Positions 36,201 through 47,127 of a DNA stretch of 64,000 nucleotides are shown here, piece by piece. Location of the stretch: assembly GCA_019137255.1 (NCBI GenBank), contig WPDH01000066.1, forward strand, positions 301,396 through 365,395. Direction: 5' to 3'. A program made the translations under genes and the position numbers. The first letter of the stretch is position 1, and each line of letters starts with the position of its first letter. The notes below the pieces were generated by a model. It was not told where the DNA came from and searched no databases. It saw only the letters and a program-made list of their open reading frames with translations. This DNA comes from Corinectria fuckeliana. Taxonomy: Eukaryota > Ascomycota > Sordariomycetes > Hypocreales > Nectriaceae.

Positions 36201-38742
36201 TGTGACAGACCTGCCAACACCACCGCCAACATACGCTGTATTAGTCTCACCGTCACCTCTGCCTCACCGTTCTGCAAACAAAGAGACTTCTGTGCCTCAC
36301 TCCTGCACATGTACTCGGTACAGTACACGCGAACCGCATGCGGGTTTTTGTGGCTAGTTGAGCTAGGTTTTCGTGATCTCTAAGTGATAATAATAATCAA
36401 TGCATGCGTCGAGACCGCGACTCAGGACATAATACATACTATGTAGTATGCAAGGGCTAGCACAGGCCGATTCATCATCATAAATCGCAATGAACAACAG
36501 CTTCTCGCATCGCACGCGACTTTGTACGTAGTACAAAAGCACGATAGCAACAATACATTGGTGCACAAGATGAAAAGCAAGGTTATTCTTGTCTAATTTC
36601 CCATCCATCAGGGGGTCCCCTGCTAAGCCAGATGCCCGTTTCACCTTAAGCTAGGGACACGACGTGACAGGGTCTATTCGGTTCCGAACTCTCTGCAGCG
36701 AGCTCGTATCATCGGCCGTCGAGAACTGAGGGACTTCCATCCGCATCCAAGAGTCAATAGCGGGCTACGGCGGGGCCTGATATAGTTCGGAGACTTCGTA
36801 CCATAGTAGTATGCCGCGCATGTCCATGGAGTAATCAAGTTATCAGGACAACCGGGCCAAATGTCCAACCTAAGACGTATCAACGCCAGATAAGAAGAGA
36901 CAGTACCGTTTTAATGAACCGCCATGCATCGTACGAAGTCCATGCCGCTTGCAGAGTTAGCCAGGTACGAAGTGCTGATAGGTGCTCAGGCGGCGTCGCT
37001 CGGGACGGGCCTCAACCGGAACTTCTCAGAGTGGGGCCGTCGCCGTCTGAGCTCCGCAACGGCGAAAGCATCTTTATGCCACTACCACGGGACAAGGTCT
37101 CTAGTAGATCTACGGACCGGAGAGTTAAACGGGATATGCCAGGCTTTGTTCGTAATCACAGTTTCTGTTTTTCTAGGTCCAGAAGTAACAAGACAGTCAA
37201 CCTTGGCGATCAACGAACGCTCCATCAATGACAGAAGTTCGTATCCCCTCTCACTGAGCTCGATCCAGACAGCCAGCCAATAGCTTCTGGAGCGCTAGCA
37301 TGATTGAGTCAACATGTGCTTGTAGGTATGATACTGGTAAGCCACAAGGAAAGAGTTCAGCGCCCAGAAATGGTGCTCAGGGCTGGTGGGCGAGCTACAC
37401 GGCCTGTTTCCCACATCAAAAGAGCTAGGGTCTTGTCGATGGCTAAATGTTCAAAGAAAGGGCATGGTCAACTCGGGTACTTTTGAGCCATTTTTATCCT
37501 TAGCATTTTCTTTACTTAAGAATTCTTGCAGTCCAGTCAGGTCTTCGTTGGGAAGGCGGCGTGTATCTCAATCGAGTGAAGAGTAGCAATGATCGAGCTC
37601 CAGGATAAAACAACCATGTACATGAGGCTCCTCGTCAATTTCGCGAAAGGTGGTCAATTCTACAGACAATTCTCGACCAGCTGACAGAAATATGGACAGA
37701 AGATGTAACTACTTACATGCGAATGCCTCGGTGCTGCTAGAAGGTCGACTCGCGCTTACCGTCAACGTCCGCGGTAAAGACTGAATGTGCTTGAATATGT
37801 CTATCCTCGAGTATTTGCCATTGTCCTACAATGAAATGGGCCAAGCTCAGTTCAAGACTAGCAAGTTCGAGGCCTCCTTGAACGTTCCAAAGATCTCCTT
37901 CAATATCGGCGCTCTACATAAGCTAGTTTCCACTCTGCAGTAGTTGGAGAGGCATAAACCACAAGCCCTCGCATATCACGGTATGCTCGAGCATTCAAAC
38001 GGTCTTGAAAGCATGTGTGCCACTGTCAGATGCCTATCATCGCTTGTATCCTTGTTTCACATCCCAGATAACCAAAACTCCGAAACGTTGGCTTACCACA
38101 TCAGGGGTCTTCTTCTTAGCCGTTCAGTGTCTGAAGAGGATGTCACGGTCATCGAGAGTTGATCATCGAAATCTATATGAGTCCCCGCTGAAGACTGATA
38201 GCAGAAGCCCTCTATTACGATCCACGACATTACTAGGTGTTAAGACGATGTTCTGCGACCAATCCCGGAAACACCCTCACTTCGTATCCGCAGTGCTTGA
38301 GTAACAGGGATCTGCTCTGAGAAATGTGATTGGTTTCGATCATTGTTCATCAACTTATCTTCACGACATATATTTGAGGTGTCACAGACTTCGTCATTCA
38401 GTCCCCGCGAGTTGGGATGGTTTTCGTCCATCAGGTTGGGTCTTTACCGAGAATAGGGTCAGCTTGTATTTGACTTTTTGCCGTCAGTTGAATCAGTACA
38501 AATTGCACGGCAGGGTCAGCAAGAAAGACAGTATGTTTGCTCCAAGGTCGTTTGTTTGGAAACCGAGGGTCATCGTATATGTATCGCTTTCTTCTAGGGT
38601 TTCATTTACACAGCTTGTATGAGGTGCCGAGGTTCCCCTCATAGAGTGGCTTATGAATCAGCCAAGCGCTTGCACATATATCCCTCGGCATTAACGCGAC
38701 TTCTTCAACCAACCAATATACTAACATACTGATACATACACA
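33292..38742. other. Gene desert, 5.5 kb
   Basis: No gene can be supported. Visible items are a GAGAGGTGA-type tandem near 34108-34150, many TAGGTACCTA-like motifs (34735-34765, 35393-35425, 35640-35652), and AT-rich stretches. A 119-codon plus-strand frame at 36924-37283 and coding-like pieces at 37600-38000 are too short and ambiguous to call genes; remnants of a decayed gene are possible. The end near 38742 is the promoter of the OYE locus, with a TATA-like CATATATCC about 70 bp before its ATG. Confidence 0.4.
34108..34150. repeat. Imperfect tandem repeat of GAGAGGTGA units
   Basis: Four to five imperfect 8-10 bp purine-rich units lie upstream of the SH3 membrane protein gene. They probably arose by slippage. 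Confidence 0.6.
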
Positions 38743-40348
38743 ATGGCTGAGTCGCAACTAACGAAACTTTTCACGCCGACTTTGGTGGGCGCACTGGATC
38801 TCCAGCATCGGGTCGTGATGGCGCCATTGACCCGTAAGCGTGCCGAGGCGGGATCAGGCATCCCAGCGGACTTTACTGCCGAGTACTATGCCCAACGTGC
38901 CTCACGTAAGTCATACCGCTTTGTCGATGCAGCGAACAGTCTTCACTTTTGGACAGATTACATATCTCTGACCCTGTGCGCCTGTAGCGGGTGGCCTGCT
39001 CATCTCAGAAGGAACCTTTATCGCTAAGGAGGCGGGAGGCTACGAACATGTGCCGGGTGAGTTTCAACTGAACATCGTATCCCGCGGGCGGACGCTCTGA
39101 CTGACTCTCTTCACCACTGACAGGAATATACTCAGTCGAACAGGTCAAAGCCTGGAAGCGCATCACAGCTGCCGTCCACGCTAAAGGTTGACTCATCGTC
39201 TGCCAGCTCTGGGCTCTAGGGTAAATCCACACCTAATTTAGCTCTACTTGTCTAAGATGCCTTTAACCGTACCTAGCAACACTACGTCGCACTGCTAACA
39301 GTGGCTATCTAGCCGAGTTGCTGACTCCAATGTTGTACCTATCGTATGGAGTGCCGGGTCGAAGCCCCTTGTAGTAAATGGTCCCAGCCTGACGCGCACC
39401 GACGACTCTTCACTCGTCAAACTGAGAGTGATGGAAGATGTTGATATGGGCCGATTCGTGGGTCATTTTCGACAAGCAGTATTAAACGCAATCGAGGCAG
39501 GATTCGACGGAGTAGAGATCCATGGGGCCAATGGATATGTAAGTGTTGTGGCAGGGAAGACGGCCTCACCAACAAGGTAACTGACTTGACATGTAGCTCA
39601 TCGACCAGTTTGTGGGTTTACATCTCCTGAATGGATTGCAGTAGACCTGACCATGCCCCAGCTCCATACTTCGTCAAACGACCGTAAGGATTCGTACGGC
39701 GGAAGTATCGAGAACCGCATGCGTTTTCCGCTTAGAGTCCTGACGGCTGTTTGCGAGGCAATTGGTCCTGACCGCGTCGGCATCCGGATGTCGCCCTTCT
39801 CTCACTTTCAAGGCATGCGGGAAGAAGATCTCACTGCTCTTTTCATTGCATGGGCCAAAGGTATCGCCAAGGCCCAGCCGTCTCTCGCTTTTGTGCACGT
39901 CGTCGGACCTCAAGCCTTTGGGTCGCAGGACACACCACTGCACTTGCAACAGCCCGAGGATTGCCTTGACGTGATCCGGGAAGTTAGTAGCTATACTGGG
40001 ATCAGGCTCATCGTCGCTGGAAGGTATCTTCCCGAGACAGCTGTTCAGCATGCAAGGGAAACCGACGATCTCGTAGCGTTTGGAAGATACTTTATATGTA
40101 AGTATCCCGCCCACCCGCAAGGCAACGGCTTAGGAAGATACTAGTAGTTTGGCGTGCTAACTTGGATAGCAAACCCCGACCTCCCAGCTAGGATTGAGAA
40201 TGGATGGGGGCTTCGAAAGTACGACCGAGCAACATTTTACACGCAGACTACAGAAGGATACACCGAGTAAGTGATGAGCTGAACGCTTTCTCGTTCCGTA
40301 GTATGCTGACAGGACCGCAGCCTCCCGAGCTACAATGCGAGACTTTGA
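38743..40348 (+). pseudogene. Old Yellow Enzyme (NADH:flavin oxidoreductase) with in-frame TGA
   Basis: Eight exons fit: 38743-38905, 38988-39056, 39124-39220, 39313-39538, 39597-39611, 39662-40097, 40170-40266 and 40321-40348, 377 codons in all. All phases match, and exon 5 is 15 nt. The FMN/substrate motifs survive: VVMAPLTRKRA, CQLWALGRVAD, the His/Asn pair in HGANGY (about 180-185), and DSYGGSIENRMRFPLRVL. Codon 100 is TGA (39189-39191), in VHAKG-stop-LIVCQLW, where relatives usually have a second Gly. Only a 20-bp excision would avoid it, too short for an intron. The locus is otherwise intact, so this is a young pseudogene, a strain allele or a sequence error. OYEs are cytosolic FMN enzymes that reduce activated alkenes. 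The last exon is less sure: I chose the acceptor at 40320, which gives GYTDLPSYNARL. Confidence 0.8.
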
Positions 40349-40782
40349 TAGACGTGAGTTCGAGAGCGCCTCGACTCAATATCGCGAAAATAGATCTGCT
40401 TTATCCATGGCATAACTACCTGCACCCTGGAATGTGATGCACTGATTGCGCTGATAATTGGCCGTTGAGTAAAGAGGATATTTCAAGGACCTGTTTCTCA
40501 AGTACCTACTATGCTAAGCTCTTTCCGCGGCAACTCTTTCCCTAACTTAGTAGGGCAGGTGCGCACAACTGCATAGGTACCTACCTAAATACTTACCCAG
40601 TGGAATTGACAGGTTTTACTTCAACTTAATACAGTAATGACCATGGAGGTGATGCACCCTTTAGCAAAAAAAGTTCTGGCCACCTTCGACTTCGTCTCCA
40701 ACTTTCTGGATCACTTTAGCAGCTGCTCTCGACACGACACCCAGCCTATCTGTCGCCGACATTACTCCCATCAGAGGGCGCC
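40349..40782. other. Intergenic between OYE locus and RNase H-like gene
   Basis: About 430 bp with a TAGGTACCTACCTA motif near 40575-40590. The half near 40782 is likely the promoter of the next gene. No other gene. Confidence 0.45.
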
Positions 40783-41703
40783 ATGGATTTCATTCACAGA
40801 ACGATACTAAACTTGTTTGCTGCAGCTCGGGACGCGTTTGATCAAACCGAGGCCGCCTTCTTCGATGCAAGTGAGGGTTGGAATGAAAACCAGTTAGCTT
40901 TGACCGCTGGGATTGGCTATGACTTCCAGAGAGAGACCCCCTTGGACAAGGTTCCCAACATGAAAGCCAAGAGCGAGACCACATTGCAACTCTCTGGTTC
41001 GAACACGCATCGTCCTGCCAAGGCCAAAAAACCGGGGTTGAGAGGCTTCTCAGGCGAAACATTTATCCAGCATTATGACCAAGCACTCGCCCAAGCCACA
41101 TTGACGTGCAACGATGCCAGTGACGCATCGCAGCTCATCCTTTGGACTGATGCCTCGGTATCCAGAGGTCAGAAGAACTGGGCTGCTGGGCATGCTGCCG
41201 TGTTCAAATGGGCTGGGGGCTGGGTTCGGATCGTGAGTCGCCGGGTGGAACCGAGACTGACAAGCAACATTGAAGAACTTGCCGCTCTCGAACTGGCTCT
41301 GAGCTTCGCTCTCCAGATGACTCAACGGGAAAAGACGACTAACGCACCGCGTATTGTCAAGATTTTCACCGACTCGCAGACTTCACTGCGACGAATCGCC
41401 GCGTTGCCACGTTTGCCTCGTCAAAACCCTCGAAAGGGACTAAATGTATCGCTCAACGCAATCATGAAGATGGCGCGGGTTCTGGAAGCGTCCCATGTCC
41501 GCCTGGAGTTTCACTGGGTTCCGAGAAATCGAGTTGAGGGTAACATCGTGGCGGACAAGGCTGCGGGAGTCATCAGACTGGCCCATAATCTGATCTCCAA
41601 TGATATGGTGCAAATGGACTGGGACTTGAAAACCGAAAGATCCAACAGCACTCATGAGCTGAATATGACTACAAATACAGCTTGTGGGAAGACAGTACTA
41701 TGA
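40783..41703 (+). CDS. Free-standing RNase H-like domain protein
   Basis: An uninterrupted frame of 306 residues from the ATG at 40783. The RNase H fold lies at about residues 115-270. All four acidic positions can be seen: Asp123 (LILWTDASV), Glu164 (NIEELAALELAL), Asp197 (IFTDSQTSLRR) and Asp258 (NIVADKAAG). The N-terminal 110 residues are unassigned. No reverse transcriptase is next to it, so it is either a domesticated host gene or a fragment of a retroelement-derived family common in fungi. A second open stretch in another frame (41763-41918, rich in Glu and Gln) follows after a possible CAG acceptor at 41760, but no donor joined it without a stop, so I left it out. RNase H would cleave RNA in RNA/DNA hybrids; activity is inference. 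Confidence 0.68.
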   Translation: MDFIHRTILNLFAAARDAFDQTEAAFFDASEGWNENQLALTAGIGYDFQRETPLDKVPNMKAKSETTLQLSGSNTHRPAKAKKPGLRGFSGETFIQHYDQALAQATLTCNDASDASQLILWTDASVSRGQKNWAAGHAAVFKWAGGWVRIVSRRVEPRLTSNIEELAALELALSFALQMTQREKTTNAPRIVKIFTDSQTSLRRIAALPRLPRQNPRKGLNVSLNAIMKMARVLEASHVRLEFHWVPRNRVEGNIVADKAAGVIRLAHNLISNDMVQMDWDLKTERSNSTHELNMTTNTACGKTVL

Positions 41704-42716
41704 GTAGTAGTCCAGTTTCTTGCTATTTGTTAGGCACCTAGCTGACATCTTGAAGTGCAGGAAGGCGACGGATCTTGACCTTGAGGAAGCTCATGGCAGA
41801 CCAGGTTATCAACCATTTGTCCTCAGAAAGCCAGGGCCATGAAGAGAATGAGGAACAGACGGAGGGTCAAAGCCAGGAGCAGGGTCAGAATGACCTCAGC
41901 CAACTTCACGTTGAATGATGATGAATCATTCTAGGAATTCAGGGATGCCGGCCTCGTTCCCGGGGTTGATCTCATCATGCTGCTCGTAGCTTACACAAAA
42001 GAGCGAGGCCGAAACGGGGACCCTGCATGACATGCGGTGCTTATTCTTCTTCCGCCGGACAACGAGGTTTGATTCCCACGCGGACTTCGGTCTTTTGAGG
42101 CAGAGCGTGTTCATATTGATCATCAAAACGGGCGTCGCAGCTCCGCAGGCAACCCAATAAGGGACCATGGCTTTAAGCAGGTCCCTCCGCAAGTCCGCGC
42201 GTGGCGTCGGGTCGACAGCAGCTCGCGCACAGGAGAAGTCGTTGAGATCCTTGTTGGCGATCATTTCTCGCTCTCGCGCCATTGCTAAGCTCCGACTGCC
42301 GACTTTGCGCCAATCCTATTTCCTAAAACGGCAACGCCAGTCGATTACTGGGGCAATCTCGCGTGGGTGCATGCTTGGCGCGAGGCCGACCGCCGACGGC
42401 TACGCGATGGACCGATGGACCGTGGTCTATAGGGCTGTAGCCAACAGCGTGCAAATGAGGGAGGGATCTGGATTTTGTATTATATTAAGAGGCCTGCGCT
42501 GCGACATCAATGACGATGCTGGCCTTGTTGTTTAGACAAGCTCAGCCCTACAAGAATATATCAAGATCCCAAGATCTACCTCCCCCCAAGGCCTTCATCG
42601 CCAAGAGGTGTTCCAACATCCAATATCTGAAGCCCAACTAGACAAAGGGTCCGGTTTTGACTATCAAAACACTGAGAATACAGCTGCAACAAAAACACAG
42701 CTCGTCTGCTACCACC
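41704..42716. other. Intergenic region with one weak hypothetical frame
   Basis: Holds the unjoined open stretch 41763-41918 and the weak minus-strand frame listed separately. The last 200 bp are the leader and promoter of the membrane protein gene beginning at 42717. Confidence 0.4.
41926..42282 (-). CDS. Hypothetical protein, 118 residues
   Basis: An ATG-started frame (MAREREMIANKDLNDFS) with no recognisable domain, rich in basic residues in the middle (VVRRKKNKHR). I do not recognise it. It could be a chance frame, as its codon pattern is not distinctive and it lies between two plus-strand genes. Confidence 0.2.
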   Translation of the reverse strand: MAREREMIANKDLNDFSCARAAVDPTPRADLRRDLLKAMVPYWVACGAATPVLMINMNTLCLKRPKSAWESNLVVRRKKNKHRMSCRVPVSASLFCVSYEQHDEINPGNEAGIPEFLE

Positions 42717-43811
42717 ATGTCGTCACAATCAGGCCAAGGCCAGGACTCAGTCCCATCTGTGAGTTCACTTCATCTTAAACCCAATCTAAAAACCACAATC
42801 AACTGACCAATTCTCCCCCGTCCTCAGGGCCCTCCATATCTCCCCACGACTGCTGGCCTCGGTGGCCGCCCAACCGTCTCCGTCGACGACCCCATCAGCG
42901 GCGTGCTGCTGGGCTTCTTTGTCTGCGGCGCGGTCCTCAACATGACCATCTTCCAGCTCAACAAGCGCCGCTCGCACAAGTTCGTCCTGTCCGGCCTCCT
43001 GTTCGGCTTCTGCATGGCTCGCATCACCGCCAACGTCCTCCGCATCGTCTGGGCCTCGTACCCCAGCAACGCCCGAATCGCCATCGCCGCCCAGGTCTTT
43101 GCCAACGCCGGCGTCGTCCTACTCTTCGTCGTCAACCTCATCTTCGCCCAGCGCGTCCTCCGCGCCTATCATCCGCACATCGGCTGGAGCAGGCCCGGCA
43201 CGCTCGCCTTCCGCTTCCTGTTCTTCAGCGTCGCCGCCAACCTCATCATGGTCATCGTCGCCATCGTGTACTCCTTCTACACTCTCGACGTGTCCATCCA
43301 CAGGAGACTCCGCGACGTCCAGCTCACGGCCGTCACGTACCTTGCCGTCCTGGCCTTCCTCCCTTTGCCCCTCGTCGCCCTGAGCATCCTCCTCCCGCGC
43401 AAGGCCCCCATGGACAAGTTCGGCCAGGGCCGCATGCGCACCAAGGTTGGCCTCCTCGTCTTCACGGCGACCCTGCTCAGCCTCGGCGCTGGCTTCCGTG
43501 CCGGAGTCGCCTACCAGATCCGTCCCATCACCAACCCGGGCTGGTACCACCACAAGGCTTGCTTCTACGTCTTCAACTATGTCATCGAGATCATCGTCGT
43601 CTACTCGTATGCGCTGTCGCGGTTCGATCGCCGCTTCCACATCCCCAACGGCAGCAGTGGCCCCGGCGCCTACTCGAGCAGCAAGGAGTCCGAGAACTCT
43701 GACGACGCCGTCTACCGAGTCAACACCGAGTCCGAGGTCTTTGGCGAAAGCGAGCGACCGAGGCCTCATAAGGAGCATCACACGACAGAACGTCAGAGTG
43801 AGAGTGTCTAG
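42717..43811 (+). CDS. Seven-transmembrane fungal protein (DUF3112, GPCR-like)
   Basis: Exons 42717-42758 and 42828-43811 give 341 residues; the 69-bp intron is GTGAGT/CAG. The first exon encodes only MSSQSGQGQDSVPS. Seven hydrophobic segments follow between about residues 40 and 270: VLLGFFVCGAVLNMTIF, FVLSGLLFGFCMARITANVL, VFANAGVVLLFVVNLIFA, FRFLFFSVAANLIMVIVAIV, YLAVLAFLPLPLVALSILL, VGLLVFTATLLSLGAGF and ACFYVFNYVIEIIVVYSYAL. The tail is hydrophilic and acidic (SKESENSDDAVYRVNTESE). This fits the fungal DUF3112 family, sometimes labelled family C-like GPCR; signalling function has not been shown from sequence. It probably sits in the plasma membrane. Confidence 0.82.
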
Positions 43812-44679
43812 GTTCGCACCCAGCACATCGTTACTCAACGCATGTTTGTATCACCAATACAGGAAAAGGGGGCCCAGCTGTGGATGGCTCAGCCGCAGTA
43901 ATATATGAGAGATTGCCCGCTCGTCTAAAAACTGCATCAGATGCATTTTCCTTTGGAAACTGGCTCATGGGGGGACCATCAACCTAGACGGATGACTTAT
44001 GAAATGTCCTGATAATCAAGTATGACCTCGAGGTTGCCGTAATTAGATAGACTGTATATACCATTATAGCTTCGAAAAATACACAAAGATACCTTTGAAG
44101 AAACTCTTGGCTCTCGCGTAATACAAATCCTTTGCTGTGATGCGAACGAAAATGTTGATATCAGGACGGTTGAAGCGCAGGGGTTGCATTACTATGCCAG
44201 CTAATGAAACGTGATCACGGACTACACAGTACAACATCTGGAAAATATTGCTTCGATAAGAAAATGTACAAAGGCGAAACACGAATAGGTTCTTGGAATA
44301 CACAGCCTCGTTCATGCAACCTTCTTCTATCTTTTTTTCTTTGCAGCGTGGACTCGATAGGGCGTATCTAAGCAACCATAGGGTAAAAGGGCCATGCGTG
44401 CGTTGGAAATCAGAAAGAACCTTCTTCCTCCAGGTCGGTATGGCTATGTGCGTCTGAGAAAGTCTCCCCCCGGGGTTCTGCCTAATTTTTTTTGTTCCCA
44501 CCAATGTCTGAGGACTCGCCACAAGCCATGATGCAGATCCGTACATCCTGCGCTAGTAACTACACTTCCTGGGAAGGCTTTTGACGTAAGAGTGTACAAA
44601 AGCAAGCACAGTTCTCGCCGATGCGTTCCGAACGGGCACGGGAGCTTGAGCCTGGTCTGACAGGGGTATATGGGCTAGA
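43812..44679. other. Convergent intergenic region
   Basis: About 870 bp between the 3' ends of the DUF3112 gene and the PP2A gene. AT-rich in the middle. A minus-strand frame of 160 codons here has no recognisable domain and fits better as 3' flanking sequence. Confidence 0.4.
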
Positions 44680-46113
44680 TTAGAGGAAGTAGTCCGGAGT
44701 TCCTGCGAGGAATTAGCAACTTGAAACCACGAGAATCGCTCGTTTGAGACTCACGCCTTGAGACCATTGGCTCGCCTGCTCTTGGGCAAGGGTCGAATTG
44801 CAAGCTGCACCTGGGTTAGTCTTGCTCGAGTCTTTGAGGGGGGAAGCCGAGACATACAAGGTGTACTTCAGGTGCTCATCAATCTCCATGATAGCGGCCT
44901 GGTTACCACATCGGTAGCAGTAGTTGGGTGCTGTTTCGACAATAGTTAGTCCAGTTCAAGCCCGTGGCTAGCTGGAGAGGGTTGCACAAGCTTCACAACG
45001 CACCTGAGAAGATGGTCACCACGTTCCGGTCTTGAGACCAGTTGTAACCCTCCATCACAAGTTGATGGGCTCGTGCGATCAATGTCAAGCCGTTATTGTG
45101 ATTGAACGCCTCCGAAATGTCCTGACCGAAGGTGTACCCCGCACCGCGGGGAGATATTCCCCAGCCGCAACGGTCATCGGGATCTGACCACAAAAGGTCG
45201 CACATGGGGCCCTCGTGGGGGACTTCCTGGATGCGGTCCAGGGCGCGGATGTTATCGAGCGTGTCGATGCTGGGCGACAGGCCGCCGTGGAGACAGAAGA
45301 TCTGGTTGTCGATGAGGGCGGTCAGGGGGAGGTAGTCGAACAGGTCGGTGAAGTACTTCCACACGTTGGCGTTGCCGTACTTGCGGAGGCACTCGTCGTA
45401 GAAGCCGTAGACTTGAGTGATCTGACGGGACTCGTGGTTTCCACGGAGGATGGTAATGCGCTGGGGGTATCGGATCTTGAGGGCGACGAGGAGAGTGACG
45501 GTCTCGACCGAATAGTAGCCTCTATCGACGTAATCACCTGGAATCTAGGTCAATCTCTGGCGTTGCGGCACATCACGTCGGCGGTGCGTACCCATGAAGA
45601 GGTAGTTGGTGTCGGGGTTGGGACCGCCGATCTTGAACAGCTCCATCAGGTCATGGAACTGGCCGTGGATATCACCGCAGACGGTGACGGGGCATTTCTG
45701 GCGACAAGTCAGATCCAGCACCTCGCTGGCGGACGGATGCGTGTGTTCAACGTACCACTGGCTGCACGTTTGACTCCTCCTGCAGGACTTCTCGCGCCTG
45801 TATCGAAGGATTAGCAGGGCGCCCTATGGATCACGCGAGGACAGCGTCACAGCAAGCTGCCCGAGGAGAAGACGCGACGGGGCCATTGCCCACGCCAGCT
45901 CGACAGCCTCAGGCAGCTCAGGATCTCCATCTCCATCTCCGTTGCTCGTCTCACCTTGTCGCAAAGCCTCTGGACGTCGGATTCGGCCAGCTGCTTGCAG
46001 GTCATCAGGCTTTCGATCCAGCCATCGAGGGTGGGGATGGTGGTGGGTTCGAGGTTGAGGACAGGCGAAGCCTCGGCAGGCGCTCGCCCGACATCCTCCA
46101 TGTTAGTGTCCAT
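44680..46113 (-). CDS. Serine/threonine protein phosphatase 2A catalytic subunit
   Basis: Seven exons on the minus strand: 46113-45955, 45797-45756, 45697-45592, 45537-45004, 44930-44858, 44804-44755 and 44702-44680, giving 328 residues. Every splice phase matches. Metal-site motifs are KCPVTVCGDIHGQFHDLMEL, GDYVDRGYYSVETVTLLVAL, ILRGNHESRQITQVYGFYDE and LHGGLSPSIDTLDNIRALDR, then ARAHQLVMEGYNW. The last exon is only 23 nt and supplies the PP2A end RTPDYFL, where the final Leu is methylated and Tyr can be phosphorylated, controlling B-subunit binding. The N-terminal 20 residues (MDTNMEDVGRAPAEAS) are longer than in animal PP2A but usual for filamentous fungi. PP2A dephosphorylates many cell-cycle and signalling proteins as a trimer with A and B subunits. 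Confidence 0.96.
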
Positions 46114-47127
46114 GGTTCGCGGGCGCGGTTTGGAAGCGGTTGACGAAGGGGGAGAGCCGGGAGAGAATGACGTTGGCGTCGGTGTTGACGTTGAACGTTG
46201 CGGTCACGCCTGAATCGCGAGCGGTGGGGTATGGGGCACAAAGGCGGCGGGCGTCAGGGGGCGAAAGGGCGGATGATGTAGGCGAGTAGGAAAAAAGCGA
46301 GTCGAGCCCGAGCGTTGAGGCGGGAGATGCTGCTGAGTCGTGGGATGCACACGACGTGTTTGTTGGCGGATGTATTCGGTGGTGGGTAGAGATGAAGGAG
46401 GAGGGAGGGATGTCGATAGTTGGGGGGGGGGGCTCCAGGTTCAGCCTTGGGCTGGGGATTGCTTGCTCCAAGCCTTCGCTTAATCTCACTGTGGCGGGGA
46501 AGCAATAGTGGCGACATCGCTAGATGTGGCGGGAGCACTCCTTGCAACCGTCCACTAGGAACTTGCAGGCAAGAATTCGTTCCCTGCCGCTCTCGACCAT
46601 TCGCTGCTCGAGGCACTGGTACCACTTAAAAAGCCAACACAGCATCGAAGATCGAAGATGAAGTAAAGGAGTTGGAGAATTACCCAGAGATTGAAACCTA
46701 GGGCAGCGGGTTTCTGCTATAGCCTAAGCCACATTACGACGTGAGGGAGGCTCTACTACATCGCTTTCACCGAGTGTCTTGTCTTGTCTTGTTGTTAATA
46801 TCAATCATAGGGCATGCACCAGCCACATCTGATGGTATTCCTACCAAAGCATCCCAAGCATCCCAAGCATCCTAGCTCAAAAAATATCGATGCGTCTACC
46901 TCGAAGCTATCAACACAGCTCTGCAATCGATTTCTCAGCTATACCGGCAACATGACCAGCTCCTCGTACATTCATAGTCACGGTCCCTAAGGGGAATGCG
47001 CGAACCAATCTCTGTGAAAACGCCCCTGTCCAATATCTCAATCTTCCTCAACCACCTCCAACTTCCAAAGCCCGGTTCTTGCAGCGCATGTCTAAGCTCT
47101 GCTCACCCTACCTCGTCATACGTTCCC
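46114..47127. other. Intergenic, PP2A promoter and exo84 3' flank
   Basis: About 1 kb. It contains a G-run at about 46422-46431 and a 9-bp tandem (unit AGCATCCCA, three copies) at about 46848-46873. No further gene seen. Confidence 0.45.
46848..46873. repeat. Three-copy tandem of 9-bp unit AGCATCCCA
   Basis: Short head-to-tail repeat in non-coding DNA, last copy incomplete. Confidence 0.75.

Noticed and set aside
36924..37283. 119-codon plus-strand frame starting MHRTKSMPLAELARYEV
   Set aside because: No recognisable domain, no supporting splice context; could be chance.
37600..38000. Coding-like segments, for example a plus-strand frame with FEASLNVPKISFNIGALHKL and a minus-strand spliced frame with NVQGGLELASLELSLAHF
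   Set aside because: Both strands look coding over the same bases, no family was recognised and neither extends into a full gene. Kept as a possible relic only.
41763..41918. Possible second exon of the RNase H-like gene
   Set aside because: No donor in the preceding frame gives a stop-free junction.
43119..43838. 239-codon minus-strand frame over the DUF3112 gene
   Set aside because: Antisense shadow; the plus strand encodes seven hydrophobic helices.
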